From NCBI RefSeq assembly GCF_016086655.4, contig NC_052142.2:8250422-8314421 (forward strand): a DNA stretch of 64,000 nt. Reading direction: 5' to 3'. Shown here piece after piece: positions 11,738 to 23,889 of the stretch. The number at the start of each line of letters is the position of its first letter. Within the stretch, counting starts at the first letter, position 1. The DNA comes from Lepeophtheirus salmonis. Lineage: Eukaryota > Arthropoda > Copepoda > Siphonostomatoida > Caligidae. A program made the translations under genes and the position numbers. The notes beneath the pieces were generated by a model, which saw nothing but the letters and a program-made list of their open reading frames with translations, did not search any database and was not told where the DNA came from.

Positions 11738-11899
11738 CTTTTAAAATTATTTGTAACTGATCTGCCATAACCTCAAATGTGGAAATCGAAGATCGATCTT
11801 CAGGAATAACGTGTTTGCGGTTCCATGCTCCACATGCATATTGAAAGAAGTCGGTACAAGGATCTGCCGTTGTATCCATTGCTCCAAGCAGATAAGCAG
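11738..11899 (-). CDS. M13 metallopeptidase exon (second seen), CTDFFQYACGAW segment
   Basis: 162-bp symmetric phase-1 exon: acceptor ctattgatag above 11899, donor gtaaag below 11738. Encodes AYLLGAMDTTADPCTDFFQY, then ACGAWNRKHVIPEDRSSIST, then FEVMADQLQIILK. The 'P-C-DF(F/Y)-YACG-W' block with two cysteines is the N-terminal hallmark of M13 ectodomains, followed by the typical '-IP-D-S--ST' run. Joins upstream to the 39-bp microexon at 22438-22476, giving the unbroken family order ICLTQECVQT then SAYLLGAMD. No disruption seen. Confidence 0.93.
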
Positions 11900-12169
11900 C
11901 TATCAATAGGATAAATACAATTTTAATATTTTCTATTTGCTTTCATAATTTATTAAATTTGTATAAAAACATTATCCAAGAGATCATAAAATTCAAATAA
12001 TAAGTATTTGTTCAAAATATATAGCATATCTTGAACGCAAAATTAAAATGTTTATAGGGTTGCAACATTTGTGAGTACTTAAGTATGGGTATAATTTATT
12101 TTTACAAAGGTAATATATTTCTTCGATATAAATAGATTGTAAATTTGGACACGACATGAATTAGACCGG

Positions 12170-14489
12170 TTCAAATTTTAACTTTTTTTTCCAAATCTTT
12201 TAATATTTCACTTTTTACCTGTTCTCCCAGGTCTATAGAAACTAAATTTACTTGTCATTTGGATTTTTGGACCATGGCTATGCCGGCCGCATGGGCCTTA
12301 AAAATTTATTGTTGGTGGCTTTAAAAAGGTAAAACAACGTGATTGTTTGTATTCTTTTGACTATAGTTTCCCAATGGCTCATCGTGTAGCATTGGTATGG
12401 GTATCAAATCAAAACCAAGATACTGTGCTTTAATTTGTATAAATATGGTATTTTCCCTTTATTTGGACCTATGGGAAATTTTTTCACAGATATTAAAAAA
12501 TGCTTGTTTTTTATATTTTTTCCCCTGTCTTTTTAAGTTGACTCCTAAGTTGTTATTATCTTGACGTATATGTATACAAAAATAGAATAAAAACGAATGA
12601 AATACAAAAATAAATTTATTTTTTGAACAAACCTAATAACTCTATATTAAAAACAATACAGTTTAACATTATAAATACTAGAAATAGATTATTTCCTTAA
12701 ATTAGATTTCTTGAAACTAATATATTTATTTCTGTGGTATTCCACAACTTGCAGTAAACAGTTTCTCTGTTTTTGGTCGGTGGTAATCCTAGTTGGAAAG
12801 TCACTCATGAGTTTTACGCCTATTTCAACAACATCATTGGTTCATTTTACTAACTGTACAAACTCCCAAGCTACTCTATAGTTTTCATTATTTTCTTAGG
12901 TATCAACCAATTTAATAAGACAGTTACTTTTCAACCTGAGAGGATCAAAAAGAAAATGTGACTCAGGTCATTCTGGTATGTGAGAGATGTAGCTTGAGTG
13001 ATGACTGAAAAAACTGGCGTGCCTTTTCTATAACACTCCGCTTCTTTAGTTTTTGATAGATTGATTGCCAGCTTTTGTTTTATAGGTGGTGTTATGCTCT
13101 TATGTGAACTGAATAAGGTGAATGGTACTCATTCCTGAGTCAGATACCAACCGTGATTTCTCATTTTCTTCAAAACAGAGGTTACGAGTTAATTATCAAT
13201 ATGTTAATAGTGAAGCATTTTCCTAATCAAATGTAAATCGTGGATAGGAGCATCGGCAGAAAATGTTGCTGTTATCCAGTGCTTTGTCTAAGATAAAGCC
13301 AGGAATTTATTTGTTCTCTCTAGTTTAACGATGGCGTCCTTTTCGTATTTCAGTCCATTTGAAACATTAACATTTTCATAGCATATATATTCTTAGCCAT
13401 CCAATGTGCTTGATGAATTGCACAGGCTTAGGTGCAATACCTTGACTAAGTTTCTTAACGAGAATGATAAGGAACAGCTTTGGTACTTGTCACAAGTTTG
13501 CCCTTGGAGATGTATTCTCTAGAAAATTATTTATGACATTAATTGATTTTTTATTCATGGGGTCCAAATCTTTTTCAACATTGGTCAAAATTGTTGGATT
13601 GTCCTTATCAAATATGACAAAACTTCTTTGAATTTACCAAACATTGTATTGTCCGGATCCTGATTCTTACTAAAAATACTATCCTATACTTATCAAATTA
13701 TCACCTCTGATATATGATGTCTGCAAACGAAGTAGACAACTTTTTCCCCTAGTTTGTCTTCATTTAATTTTGCTGCATCTTTGTTAATTTTACTATTGCT
13801 AGCTGTTTTGTCAAATCCTAGAACAGAACGTTGTTGTTCAACTTCCATGTTCCTATTATTTAATGTAGCCTTGCATTGTTAAAGTCCGATGGAATTTGAC
13901 ATACAAGGAACACCGACCAATTTCCCTTCCTCATACTGTGGAGCACCTGAGACAAGTACAGCGAGATATTAACATAGCAATTCTTATCAAAAACGTCCCA
14001 TTAAAGTTTTCAATCTCAATAAAATGTACAATATTCTCGTGGATTTCCCTTAAAGCTATTCATGAATATTTGGCACGAGCTATAGCAAGTATTTATACTA
14101 TATCGTCGAGTTATTGAGGTTGAGAAGTTAAAATGCATAAAGACGGGGGGAAAATATAAAAAACAAGCATTTTTTTATATGTGGAGTAAAATTTACCCAT
14201 GGGCACAAATAAAGAGTTTATAATATATTTATAGAAATTGAAAACAAAGTTTATTGGCTTTGATTTGATATTCATATGATAGTTTTTTGATATGCCATTG
14301 TCCAAAGAATACAAACAATTACGTTTTTTATGCCTTTTTTAGGGCCACCAACAATACATTTTTAAGGTCAATGCGCCACTATAGCCGTTGTCAAAATCTA
14401 AATGCCTTGTATATTTAATTTCTATATACTTTGGGGAACAGGAAATATTCAAATATTAAATTTTGCAAAAAAAAAAGTTAAAATTTGAA
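12170..14489 (-). mobile_element. 2.3-kb DNA transposon with ~380-bp inverted termini and decayed transposase
   Basis: 12170-12550 and 14115-14489 are imperfect inverted repeats. Shared blocks: TTATTGTTGGTGGC against its complement GCCACCAACAATA near 14341-14355, GATTGTTTGTATTCTTT, and an outer TTCAAATTTTAACTTTTTTT. Between them the minus strand encodes scattered pieces of one protein: VEQQRSVLGFDKTASNSKI, then GGKVVYFVCRHHISEVII (about 13850-13695), then HGWYLTQE (about 13165-13140), then VKLMSDFPTRIT, CLLQVVEYHR and FKKSNLR (about 12810-12700). The order matches a widespread invertebrate transposon-derived protein family carrying 'FDTT--NTG', 'CRHH' and 'HLWYLSEE' blocks (recognised from memory; superfamily name uncertain). 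Many stops, so inactive. It lies in the 10.5-kb intron of the M13 gene. Confidence 0.75.
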
Positions 14490-16090
14490 GAAGGTTTAGT
14501 ATACATGCAAAAGGAAATACGTTATGAGTATGGTTGCAAGTTGAGTTGAGATGAGTGAGCATGTCTGTAATTTCGGTCTATTTCCTTTGTTTCATTGTAT
14601 GAGCTACTTGTTGTTGACAATGAATAATAAAACTACTGATAAGACTGATACGCTTTCTTGTACCAAATGTTACTTTCATTTCATTTCATTTGTTGAATTT
14701 AACTTTATCTCAACATAAGTGGAAACCATAAATATACATATGGAGGACTTCACAAAACATGTGATATGTAGGGTGGAGGGAGATCCGGCCTAAAATTACA
14801 ACTATCTTACTTATAGAGGGAGGAGGTTAACTTGAAACCACATAGAATTAAATTATGTGCTAAGATGGCATGAATGTCATCATGGGGAACATAGGACATA
14901 AATCCCCCCCAAAAAAAAAAAAAAACCCTTCCCATATTGAGTTTTAAGATCCAAAGTAGTAGTTTGGGATAAAACTAAATCATTGAACTTGCAAACAATA
15001 TAATTAGTCCAAAATAAACTCGAAATAGTATTTTTTAAATATATATAAATATGTCAATTATTTTCGAAAATCGTCACAAGCAGTGAAATTTACATATATA
15101 ATAAATTTTTGCTTTTTACTAGAACTTTTTTCTGGTAACGACGAAAAAATTTCAAGAAATTTTATTTTATTTTGAATACCTACGAATTTTTGGAATTTAT
15201 TTCGAAAAATTTTTTAATTTGAAAATTCATTTTGCTCCAACTCCTTGCAGAATGACAACTTTCTATCCTTCGAATTTGCTCTCGATTAAAAGTTTAAGAT
15301 GTTGCCAGCCTGTATCTAAGAAACTTCTTATGAGAATCGCTGAATGGATTTTTCAAAATTACTAATCGGTCTACTTTTTTCATGTCTCTTTCTAGGTCTA
15401 GTCTCTTCTTTACATCATCGAAAACCTTTTTAATTATTGATATATTACGTTTGATGTTTTATTGATTTAAAGTACTCGAATCCAGTATTTATATTTATTA
15501 TTATTTCAAATCTTTTTTTTTTCCAATGAAATCATTAATATGTATCCTTAGTGAGTGGATTATATTTCCCTTCTGTATTTGTTATTGTAGTACAACTATT
15601 ACAATTAATCGACTATATACAGTTATTAAAACGTTAACAAACATACATTTTCAAAAAACGACTAGTTTTTTTAAGGTATAGAATTGGCAATTATTTTGCA
15701 TTTTAAAAAAATGAATATAAGTTTTCTTAGGTAAGGGCACGATGTTTCATATCACCTTATTCATACCAATCTTTTTTTGTCATAATAATAGCATTAAATC
15801 AGGTGTTTGATGAACTTTTTCATTTTGGTACTTGCTCTTTTAGATTATGTACGGTAACGAACACTGTAGGGGACAATGGCTGAAATAGAAGTATTCATAG
15901 TGTAAATAAGCAGAGATTTTTAATATAAATTACATCTTAAATATTTTAATTTAGGATTTTTGTGGTCATTAATACTAGAAAAAACAATTACTACTCTTTT
16001 TTACGGGATGCAAGGATCAGTCTTCAAAAAGGATAATAGCTTATCAGTCATCATAATAAATAATTATCAAACAATATCCTCTATTGCGCA
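14490..16090. other. AT-rich sequence without recognised genes
   Basis: Short open frames only. Homopolymer A and C runs near 14908-14927. No repeat partner was noticed elsewhere in the window. Confidence 0.5.
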
Positions 16091-16094
16091 ATAA

Positions 16095-16620
16095 ATTGTA
16101 GAGATCTTCTAGATCCTTCATAGTCAACCTTCCAATTAATTTATAAATAATTTTGAAAGCCTTGCTCCATCTATTATATAACTAACAGAATGATTTTTTT
16201 GACACATGGTATATGTCTGAAGATTTCATGTGAACAGCAAATTATATCTAACCAAAATAAGTTCATAATTGTATTAAATGATTCCTTAGACAAATCATCA
16301 TGAAATACAATTTAAAAGGTCCTTAATGGTTATGTCAATAAAACTCTCATGAAATGGGCAACTACTTTTTATACAATCTTTCTCTTATATATTGAATAAA
16401 CTGGAACCAATAAATTATTCTAAATCATGCTCAAGTTATATATTTAATGAAATTGTTAATATTGATTGATTTACTTAAAATGATTCAATACGGTTTCTTT
16501 TAGAAGAGAAAAAGAGGTTAAATGTATCTAAATTTATTGTATTATACAATGGAATGGGATTTCTGACTCCCTATCTATATATCTTGTACACCATAACAAT
16601 TACTCATTTTATAAGATTTG
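16095..16620 (-). repeat. Dispersed ~530-bp repeat, inverted relative to 55.6-56.15 kb
   Basis: The reverse complement of this stretch aligns along its length with 55590-56145. Shared blocks include GAATCATTTAATACA / AAATCATTTAATACA, CTTATTTTGGTTAGATAT, ATCATTCWGTTAGTT and CAATATTAACAATTTCAT. No coding frame and no clear termini. Perhaps a non-autonomous transposon or part of one. Confidence 0.7.
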
Positions 16621-17713
16621 GAGGTCTGTATAACTGATATGTTAATGAAGTATGTTTATATATAATATAAATATATCATATGCATAAATACATGTAGACT
16701 TTGATGGACGAGGTCCCCCATCTTTATCTATAACTCTATTACAATCCTTGATGTAAGTAGAGATTTCAATAAATCTTCATGGCATTTTGATGAAGAAATG
16801 GACTACATATAAATGTTAATGATTCTTTGCAACGGAACATGGCAGTAACTTTCCATGATTCCTTCCCAATGCTTTAAAACCTAAGTGTTACATGTAATTA
16901 AGTTTTGAAGAATTATTATTGTATAGCTTGTTTAACTTTTTGTTTCTAATTTCTAAAAGCTGGAATACAACGGTAAAATTTCAAAACAAATATTTAACTA
17001 AAAAGAAATAGTATTCTCTCTATTATTATCAAATGCCAACAAGTAGCCAGGCGAAAATGTTACAAGGAAAAACTAGTACAAGGCGAATAGGTACAATGCA
17101 AAAATGTTTAAGGCGAATCCTTCTGACACGTATTATAACATATATAAAATCTTGAAAGCAGAGTTAAGTCATCACACTGACGACGTCACATAATAGATGA
17201 TAAATCTCTCTTTATCAACGGATTTTGATTTATTATAATATAATATTGGAATCCTCATTTAGAGAAGAGAAGTTAGGCAAGGCAAGGGGACCCTGTTTCT
17301 ACATTCCGTTCAACATAGTGATTAACAGAGTTGCATAAAATTCTATCTCAAAAGAGGGTATGGGTTTTTGCAGTTGTTAGCCGATTTGCTACCTGATTAA
17401 TGGAGGGTGCTCCTTCCCTTAATATATGGGGTTTTTTTTTCCATTTTTATCAAATAATATACAATGAAGAAACTCTTTAAAATATAAATTTATTAAAGAT
17501 AACTTATTTCTCGAAACAAAAAGGACATCTATGATAGACAACACGGTCCACTCAATAGGATTATATGTAATAGGTGCTTCGTAACAATGAAAAGTTTCAA
17601 AACATAAATTTGGTGAGAAAATTATGTAATAGAATGGAACCCCTGGTGTTATATCTCCAGTGACTTCCTGAACAATTATTTATTATGAATAGTCCTTATG
17701 TAACGTTTTAAAA

Positions 17714-18133
17714 ATGTTTTGGAGAATCTTGCGTTATACTTCAAACCCATGCTGCATCTATATAGAGAATATAGAGATGTTACTAAATTTTTTTAATTAT
17801 CGTCACTGTTGCGGCAGTTCAGATAATTTCATTGAAGTGAAGTGCATTAATTTGGATCAGTTTAGCAAAAATAGCATCATCTTGAGGTTCAAAGCGTGTT
17901 GGTACCATGGTCTGCTGTCTCACCCCACAGGATGCCCAGTATTTTGCATTTCTCCAAAAAAATTGATGCTCCCGCTTCTTTGGATCTCATTCTACAGGAG
18001 AAAAAACCCAATTAATAATAAGAATGCCAAGATTTGTTATAGCATTTTATATCTAATTATTTTGAACGGAATTTCAAGGATGAACTTCATTACTGAGAGG
18101 CCAAAAAAAATTAAAAATGATGGAGTCCCCTAA
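17714..18133 (+). other. 139-codon open reading frame, unrecognised
   Basis: The longest plus-strand frame in this part. The translation has no family resemblance I can name, and its composition is AT-driven. The following plus-strand stretch 18140-18760 contains several short open runs in two frames (including FERLHNHQIELYPNW near 18690), suggestive of an old decayed coding sequence. No splice sites or partner exons were established. Most likely not a gene. Confidence 0.15.
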
Positions 18134-19069
18134 CTCCATATTTCCTTTGCTTCTCCCAGTTCAGATGCATCCAAATCCTCCAGAGATATTTGTAAGGAAA
18201 CTTGCTAAAAGAAAGAGCTTGTAAAACAACTATTGGAAGCAAGTAAAGTCCAGGAAACCAGTATGGTCTCGTAAACAGAGACTGATAATGAAGGGCTCAT
18301 GTAAATTTGTAACCAGATCACTGAGTCCCAACAACAGCCTTTGACCAAGACGCAAAGCACTCAAATTCACGTTTACAAATTTGAAAAAGGAGACGAGTGC
18401 GAGGAAGCAAAAGTGGAGCACACATGCAAAAAATTCAAAAGGAACTTTGTTTTTTCAAAAGAGAATTGTGTCGGTACAAAACCAAGTCAAAGTTACTAAA
18501 CTCAAAGAAGTTTAAACTAAACCTAATGATTACCACCCTAGGAATGAGCTACTCCAAAATCCAAGTGAGAATAATTATAGATCCCTTAAAGAATTTCAAT
18601 GGAGGATACTCAAAATAGGATGTAAAAACATTTTAAAGCTTTTCATTGAAAATATGAAAACGCAATTGTCGAAACCCCAAACGTATTTGAAAGGCTTCAT
18701 AATCATCAAATTGAATTATATCCCAACTGGCGAAAAGAAGTCATCATATCCTATGTGTAAACAAGGATAACAATTAAAGTAAATAACCTTAATAAAAAGC
18801 AGAAACTGAGGAAAGCAAGTGTTAATCTCAGAAAACTTAGAGAATTTACAAATTAATATTTATTATTAATGTATGTATGTAAAAAAATATGTCTGCTGTA
18901 ATTTTTACATAGTACTATTCTTTTATTCACCACTCTTATATTTTGTAATAAAATGGCAAATTATATAATATACATAAAACATATCAATATAAGCTTACAT
19001 ATCGATAGCTCATATATGAATTTAAGAATTGAAGACACCATTTTCATAAAACCAATAAGAAAGTCATAC

Positions 19070-19216
19070 CTGAAAGAGATAATTTGCCAAAGGCTTTTTC
19101 GAAATCGACCAGAAGTTCTTTGTATTGTGTTTTAGTGCGCATACAATAATCCATTGCGTCCTGAAACGACCGAAAAAGGTCCTCTAGACTCCAAGACTGC
19201 ATGAAGCCTTTCTGTG
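19070..19216 (-). CDS. Orphan 147-bp symmetric exon, possible cassette exon of the M13 gene or exon of a nested gene
   Basis: Acceptor atatcctag above 19216 and donor gtatga below 19070 bound 49 codons with balanced, charged composition. It begins in phase 1 and ends in phase 1. The translation runs QKGFMQSWSLEDLFRSFQDA, MDYCMRTKTQYKELLVDFEK, AFGKLSLS and looks helical (a BAR-like helix is one possibility, unproven). It lies on the same strand as, and inside the intron between, the M13 microexon (22438-22476) and the 11738 exon, both of which also splice in phase 1. Inclusion would therefore keep the reading frame, but M13 proteins do not normally have 49 extra residues there. Family unknown; exon status moderately supported by the splice signals and composition. 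Confidence 0.5.
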
Positions 19217-19238
19217 CTAGGATATAATATAATTCATA

Positions 19239-21230
19239 TTGATAATTTTGGTAAGAATACAAAAGCGTACGAGGAGAAGGGAAAAAATACTTATGGTGTC
19301 ATTGATTAAAATAATAAACATTTTTCTCAATCAAGAACGTTTTCAATTCCTGCCTTTATTATTCAATATTAAATAATGATAGTCGAATATATATTTGAAG
19401 AGTTGACCATTATTCATAATAATCTCAATCAAATTTATGGGGCCATCACAGCTTTAGAAGGAAGATTACCCTTATTTGACAGCCTTGTCATCGTTGAACT
19501 GCTACGGAATTATATGAAACTAGAGCCATTCCGATCTAAATTGACCAATTTCCTATAAGAACATCCAGCTTACAATGAATTGCAAGACCTAGCATACGTA
19601 GAAAATTCAACTTATAAAAATACCCCCATTGTACGTTGTGAAGTTGAGAGAATTTTCAGCATGTTTAGAGTCATCCACACAAAATGACGATCAAAGTTAT
19701 CTGTAAAAAGTATTAAATATTTACTTATTTCGAAATGGAGCTCTGAATTTTGTACCATCTAACAGTAGGGATTCATTTTTATTTTTTTTAAATCTATTCA
19801 AAAAAATATGATTCTATTTGAACTAAAAGATTCATGAATTATGATACCCGACTCATTAAATGGCGAAAACAACTGCTGAAATGGTCACAACAACGTGGGT
19901 TGTAAGTTTGGATGGGTGCACAAATAGTTTGTCTGACACTAGTTTCTTTAGATAAAGACTAGTGTATGATTATTAGGTTTTTTAATATTACATAGTCAAA
20001 AAATATTACTATTTTATCACTTAATGATTAGCTATAGTTCATAAGCTCCAAGAAGTGGTGTTCAGAAAACTCATAAAAGGCAAAAACAACTGCTTAAATG
20101 GTCACAGCAGGGGTAGGTACCTTGGGTGCAGCATTATAATTAGCAATTTTGCGTATCCTTCATGATAATATTATGCTGTTATACAAGCATAAATAACGGG
20201 GGGGGGGGGGGAATCTTTTTTGATGCCCTTAATAAAGAGTAACATTACTAAATAATTAGCTTTTTCTCTAAATCTTTACGATGCCATGTTAGAAAACTAA
20301 CAGAAAATTTAAGTCAAGAATGGTTGGCTGAATTGGCTTGTGAGTTATAAAGGAGTCTTATTTTTATATCTAAGATAAGTAATTAAGCTTTAAAATTTGA
20401 CTGTATGGATTAACTTTTATTTTTTGAGGTAAACATGATATAAATGGAAGTAAGATTCTAAAAGCTGTTCGTACTAAGATTGGAAGAAGAGATGGATTTA
20501 ATTCTAACATTTTTTTATTTGTATATTTATTGTCTAATTTTATGATTTTGACATTTACTTTATTATTAATAATTATTTAGATCTCATCGGTATAGATATA
20601 TCTATCTTGTGCACAATTGTATATAGCAACTTCTACATGAGAAAAAAGGGGGCCTGATCTTTTTGATTAAAAACCTCGTCTAGCTTGTATTTGGCAACCT
20701 AAAGTTATATCATATTTAACGAGTTCCGATATCTGAACAAGAAATTATTATTTGGATCAAACTATTATTTCAATACTCTATATTCATAATTTATTGTTAT
20801 TATTAGTTATATGATTCTAATTGTTTAATTTTGTATATTTAACATAAATATATGACGGTTTATTTTTTTAGTATGTAGATTATGTTTAATTTAAGCCTTC
20901 TTTTTTAAACTTGGAACTTAAAACATATTCCAAAATACTCTATTTTTTCGTTTCATTAGTTATAATTGTGAGAATATGGTTCATAAAGAGTTACAATTTC
21001 ATGGAGTGTGACGTTTTCAAATCTACTGTAATAGATAAAAAATGTCTAAGTCAGTTTTACGTAGTATATCATTTTTAAATATTTTGCTAATAAATACTTT
21101 CGTCATACCTTCAAAAATCATAATAAAGCAGGCAGCTGATAATCACATCAGTATTTTAAACAATGATACCATAAGTCTTTCTCCACACCCCCTTCTCCTT
21201 GCACACGTTTTTCTTTACAGGATTATCAAC
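19239..21230 (+). mobile_element. hAT-like transposon copy 1 with ~80-bp inverted termini
   Basis: The left end TTGATAATTTTGGTAAGAAT pairs with the right end (reverse complement TTGATAATCCTGTAAAGAAA). The match continues inward through GAGGAGAAGG / AAGGAGAAGG and ACTTATGG(T/A)(G)TCATTG. A plus-strand segment at 19376-19760 encodes YKNTPIVRCEVERIFSMFRV, IHT-stop, then RSKLSVKSIKYLL, a degenerate hAT C-terminal dimerisation domain (family 'P-----VER-FS---' motif). Related copies are at 36805-37563 and 53176-55116. The small frame at 21042-21254 falls largely in the inverted terminus and is not taken as a gene. Non-functional: stops and missing catalytic regions. Confidence 0.75.
20198..20211 (+). 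repeat. G14 homopolymer run
   Basis: Fourteen consecutive G in AT-rich DNA within the hAT copy 1 interior. The equivalent site in the copies at 37.2 and 54.24 kb reads gcgg or gagg, so this is a local expansion in this copy. Confidence 0.9.
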
Positions 21231-21234
21231 TTTA

Positions 21235-22437
21235 AATATAAGGAAGGGGCTTAATCACCCTATGGTTAAGTATGCCTCTAAGAATCTTATAGGATATGTA
21301 AAGTAGAGAAATTGGACTATAATTTTCAATATTATCACCACTTCTATCTTTTTAAAGAATTAGTGTTGTATATCCGGAGCTTATAAAGTCTGATTCATGA
21401 ACTTTAAGAAAAATGTCGCTAAAAACTTGTACAAGGATTGGCATCAGTTTCTTGCCGTAAATTTTGAAAACTTGAAGGGTAAATCTGATGGTCCTAGAGA
21501 CATGAAGTTGATGTTTTAGACCCGGATGAACTTTAAAATTTCGTGTCAAACAATAGGTGAGTCTAAGTTTTCGAATATATTTTCAGTTCTAGAATTTATA
21601 CAGTATTGGTTTAAATTTGAATGGACCTTAGTATAGGACAGAAATAGTATCCACCCTTCTATATCTGTAAGTAATCTCCAATATAGACATAAACAGTATA
21701 TATTTTTTGGTAAGCAGTCGTGAAATCCATATTATTTCGTATAAACGTTGCAAGTTTCTTTAGAAATTTTTATTGGGTCATCAGTAAGTTCACTTAAAGT
21801 TAATTTAAGGAATGAAAGTTTTTTCCCACAGTGTGTTCAAAATGCTTAAAAGACGTCTTCCCTTTTAGATTGATCTTAGCTCCCTTATTTTCACAGTAAA
21901 TAATTTTTTTCTAGTTCTTAGATCGCCTGAGGCTTCTGTCGTCGATTTTCTAGATTTGACTCGTTAAATTTTTTTTTATCTTTCTAACTTTTTCCCCTCT
22001 CAGAATAAATATATTTCTTGCCTGCATTTCAATATTCTTAGTGTCTTTGGATGACATCTGGAAGCCATCATTGCTGCTAATGGTGACTTCATTAATGATT
22101 GAGGGAGCTCAGACAAAAATCTATTGCTGTATAAATTTTGTTGAAGTTCTATTGTTAATTAATAAATTATATCTTATTGAAGCTGAAAATTCAAAGTTTT
22201 CAGATTTTTATTGACCACTCGTTAGGAACAGAGAAAAATAGGGAATTATAGTATATTACTCACATAAGTAAACACACCATTATAATCTTATAACATTATG
22301 AATATTTCTCTTTTTTAAATATGATGAGCAAAACTTTTTTTATAGACCGAATATATAAGATTGACAATCCTTGTTCCTATCATTTTTGAATTTTTATAAT
22401 TTATAATTACTTTGAAAAAATGAATAATGTTACTTAC
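21235..22437. other. AT-rich intronic sequence, nothing recognised
   Basis: Lies between the hAT copy and the M13 microexon. Short open frames only, no repeat partner found. Confidence 0.5.
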
Positions 22438-22476
22438 ATGTTTGCACACATTCTTGGGTGAGACAAATTTTATTTT
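22438..22476 (-). CDS. M13 metallopeptidase 39-bp microexon carrying the first cysteine pair
   Basis: Acceptor cttttcttttcag above 22476 and donor gtaagt (consensus) below 22438. It is symmetric phase 1. The 13 codons read NKICLTQECVQT plus split codons on both sides. 'C-T--C(V)' is the opening cysteine pair of M13 ectodomains just outside the membrane anchor. Splicing onto the 11899 exon restores the family order with no gap. The upstream exon encoding the cytoplasmic tail and transmembrane anchor was not securely located and must end in phase 1 at a coordinate above 22476. Confidence 0.85.
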
Positions 22477-23889
22477 CTGAAAAGAAAAAGTATTCATAAA
22501 TTACATCTTGTTCCGTTAATTATTAAATAAATATAAACAGTTGAGCAATTTCCTGTTAATCCTTATTATATTATGTTTATAAAAAATTTTTACTTGTTAT
22601 TTCTCTCTTATTTTAATTTAAGAATATTTTTATTTTTAAAAATTCTGATTATGAACCTACAATATTCTTTAACCATCTCTTAGTGAACATCCTGTTTTTG
22701 ACGTATTTAAGGAACATCTTTTAAACGTTAACCCAAATATTAAGCGAATATGATTACTTGAAACTCAGTTGACATATACACAAAATCACGCTAATTGATC
22801 ATAACATTATATTTGGCCATCAACAAGGTATAATTTGTGATCATTGTAATTGAAATATTATAATTTCATTTGAATTAAAATTTCTATAAAATGATAATTA
22901 CGTTTAACGAACTTTTGATACTAAAAATGAACGTATAAACTTTGCTGATATTGAGTGTAATATATGGGTTTACAGCTGATATTACATTTGTAGCAAATTA
23001 TATACCTTAAATTGAAAAAAAAGTGAAATAGACGAAGTAAAAAAACGGGTTATAATTAAATAAATTTTTCAAATTAACAAAAATTTTAACTAAAATTTGC
23101 TAAAATTGTTAATAATTAAAAAAACCAACATTTGGGCAACAATTAAAAGTTGCCTTTCATCTGAAAGATGTTGCAGGAGTATATTAATGTTGTCTTTACC
23201 ATTAAAATCTATTTTAGATAGATTTAAAGCAATTTTATCAAAATTAAGTTGTCGTGGGATAACGTGAAAAAGAGTCAAATTGAGTGGTGAAGTATTTGTT
23301 TATATAGTTATAACTATGGGAAGAACAACTTATCTTATAATTTTTTTTGGTATTGATCAGTAAAAATTCCAACATTATTTAGTAATCCGTTTTGCGTAAA
23401 CATTATACAAATTAAATTTAATAAATAATAATTGATGGAAAAATATTCCTGTGCACTCATTTTTATAGATAGGACGGATCTTGGACCCACATCCGAAGAT
23501 ACGGTATAATTAATCTTGAATTATTTGAAAAGATCTGAGATCCCCAATGGCTTTGGGTAATTGAACTTTCATGTATCATAAAAAAATCCGAGGGACTTTT
23601 CAGATCTTAAAATTTTTAAAGTATTGCTTAATTTATCAGTAGTATCAGAGCCTTTCTCGATGTAAATTGATGATTTGACCCCAATATCAGGATAATCAGC
23701 ACATATTGCCAACGAGCCACATAGAATAATTGTTCAGTCTGGCAGTGTTTATTGAAGAAGGCAAGCAGATATTTCTGCATTCATAATTTCCTTTAACCCT
23801 GAATATTGGATATTCATTATAATAATATATCTTTCTTTTTGACGAAATAGTTTTTCTTTCTCTCTTGTATGATATAAATTAACCAAAGG
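22477..23889. other. AT-rich sequence between the M13 microexon and a gypsy element
   Basis: No recognised coding sequence. A 62-codon minus-strand frame at 23090-23278 (includes FNGKDNINILLQHLSDERQL) has fair composition but no family match and no splice support, so it is left as uncertain. Confidence 0.4.

Noticed and set aside
21042..21254. 70-codon frame resembling the 66-codon frame at 54928-55128
   Set aside because: The similarity comes from both lying in the right inverted terminus of the same hAT-like repeat; the left terminus matches the reverse complement, so it is element structure and not coding conservation.
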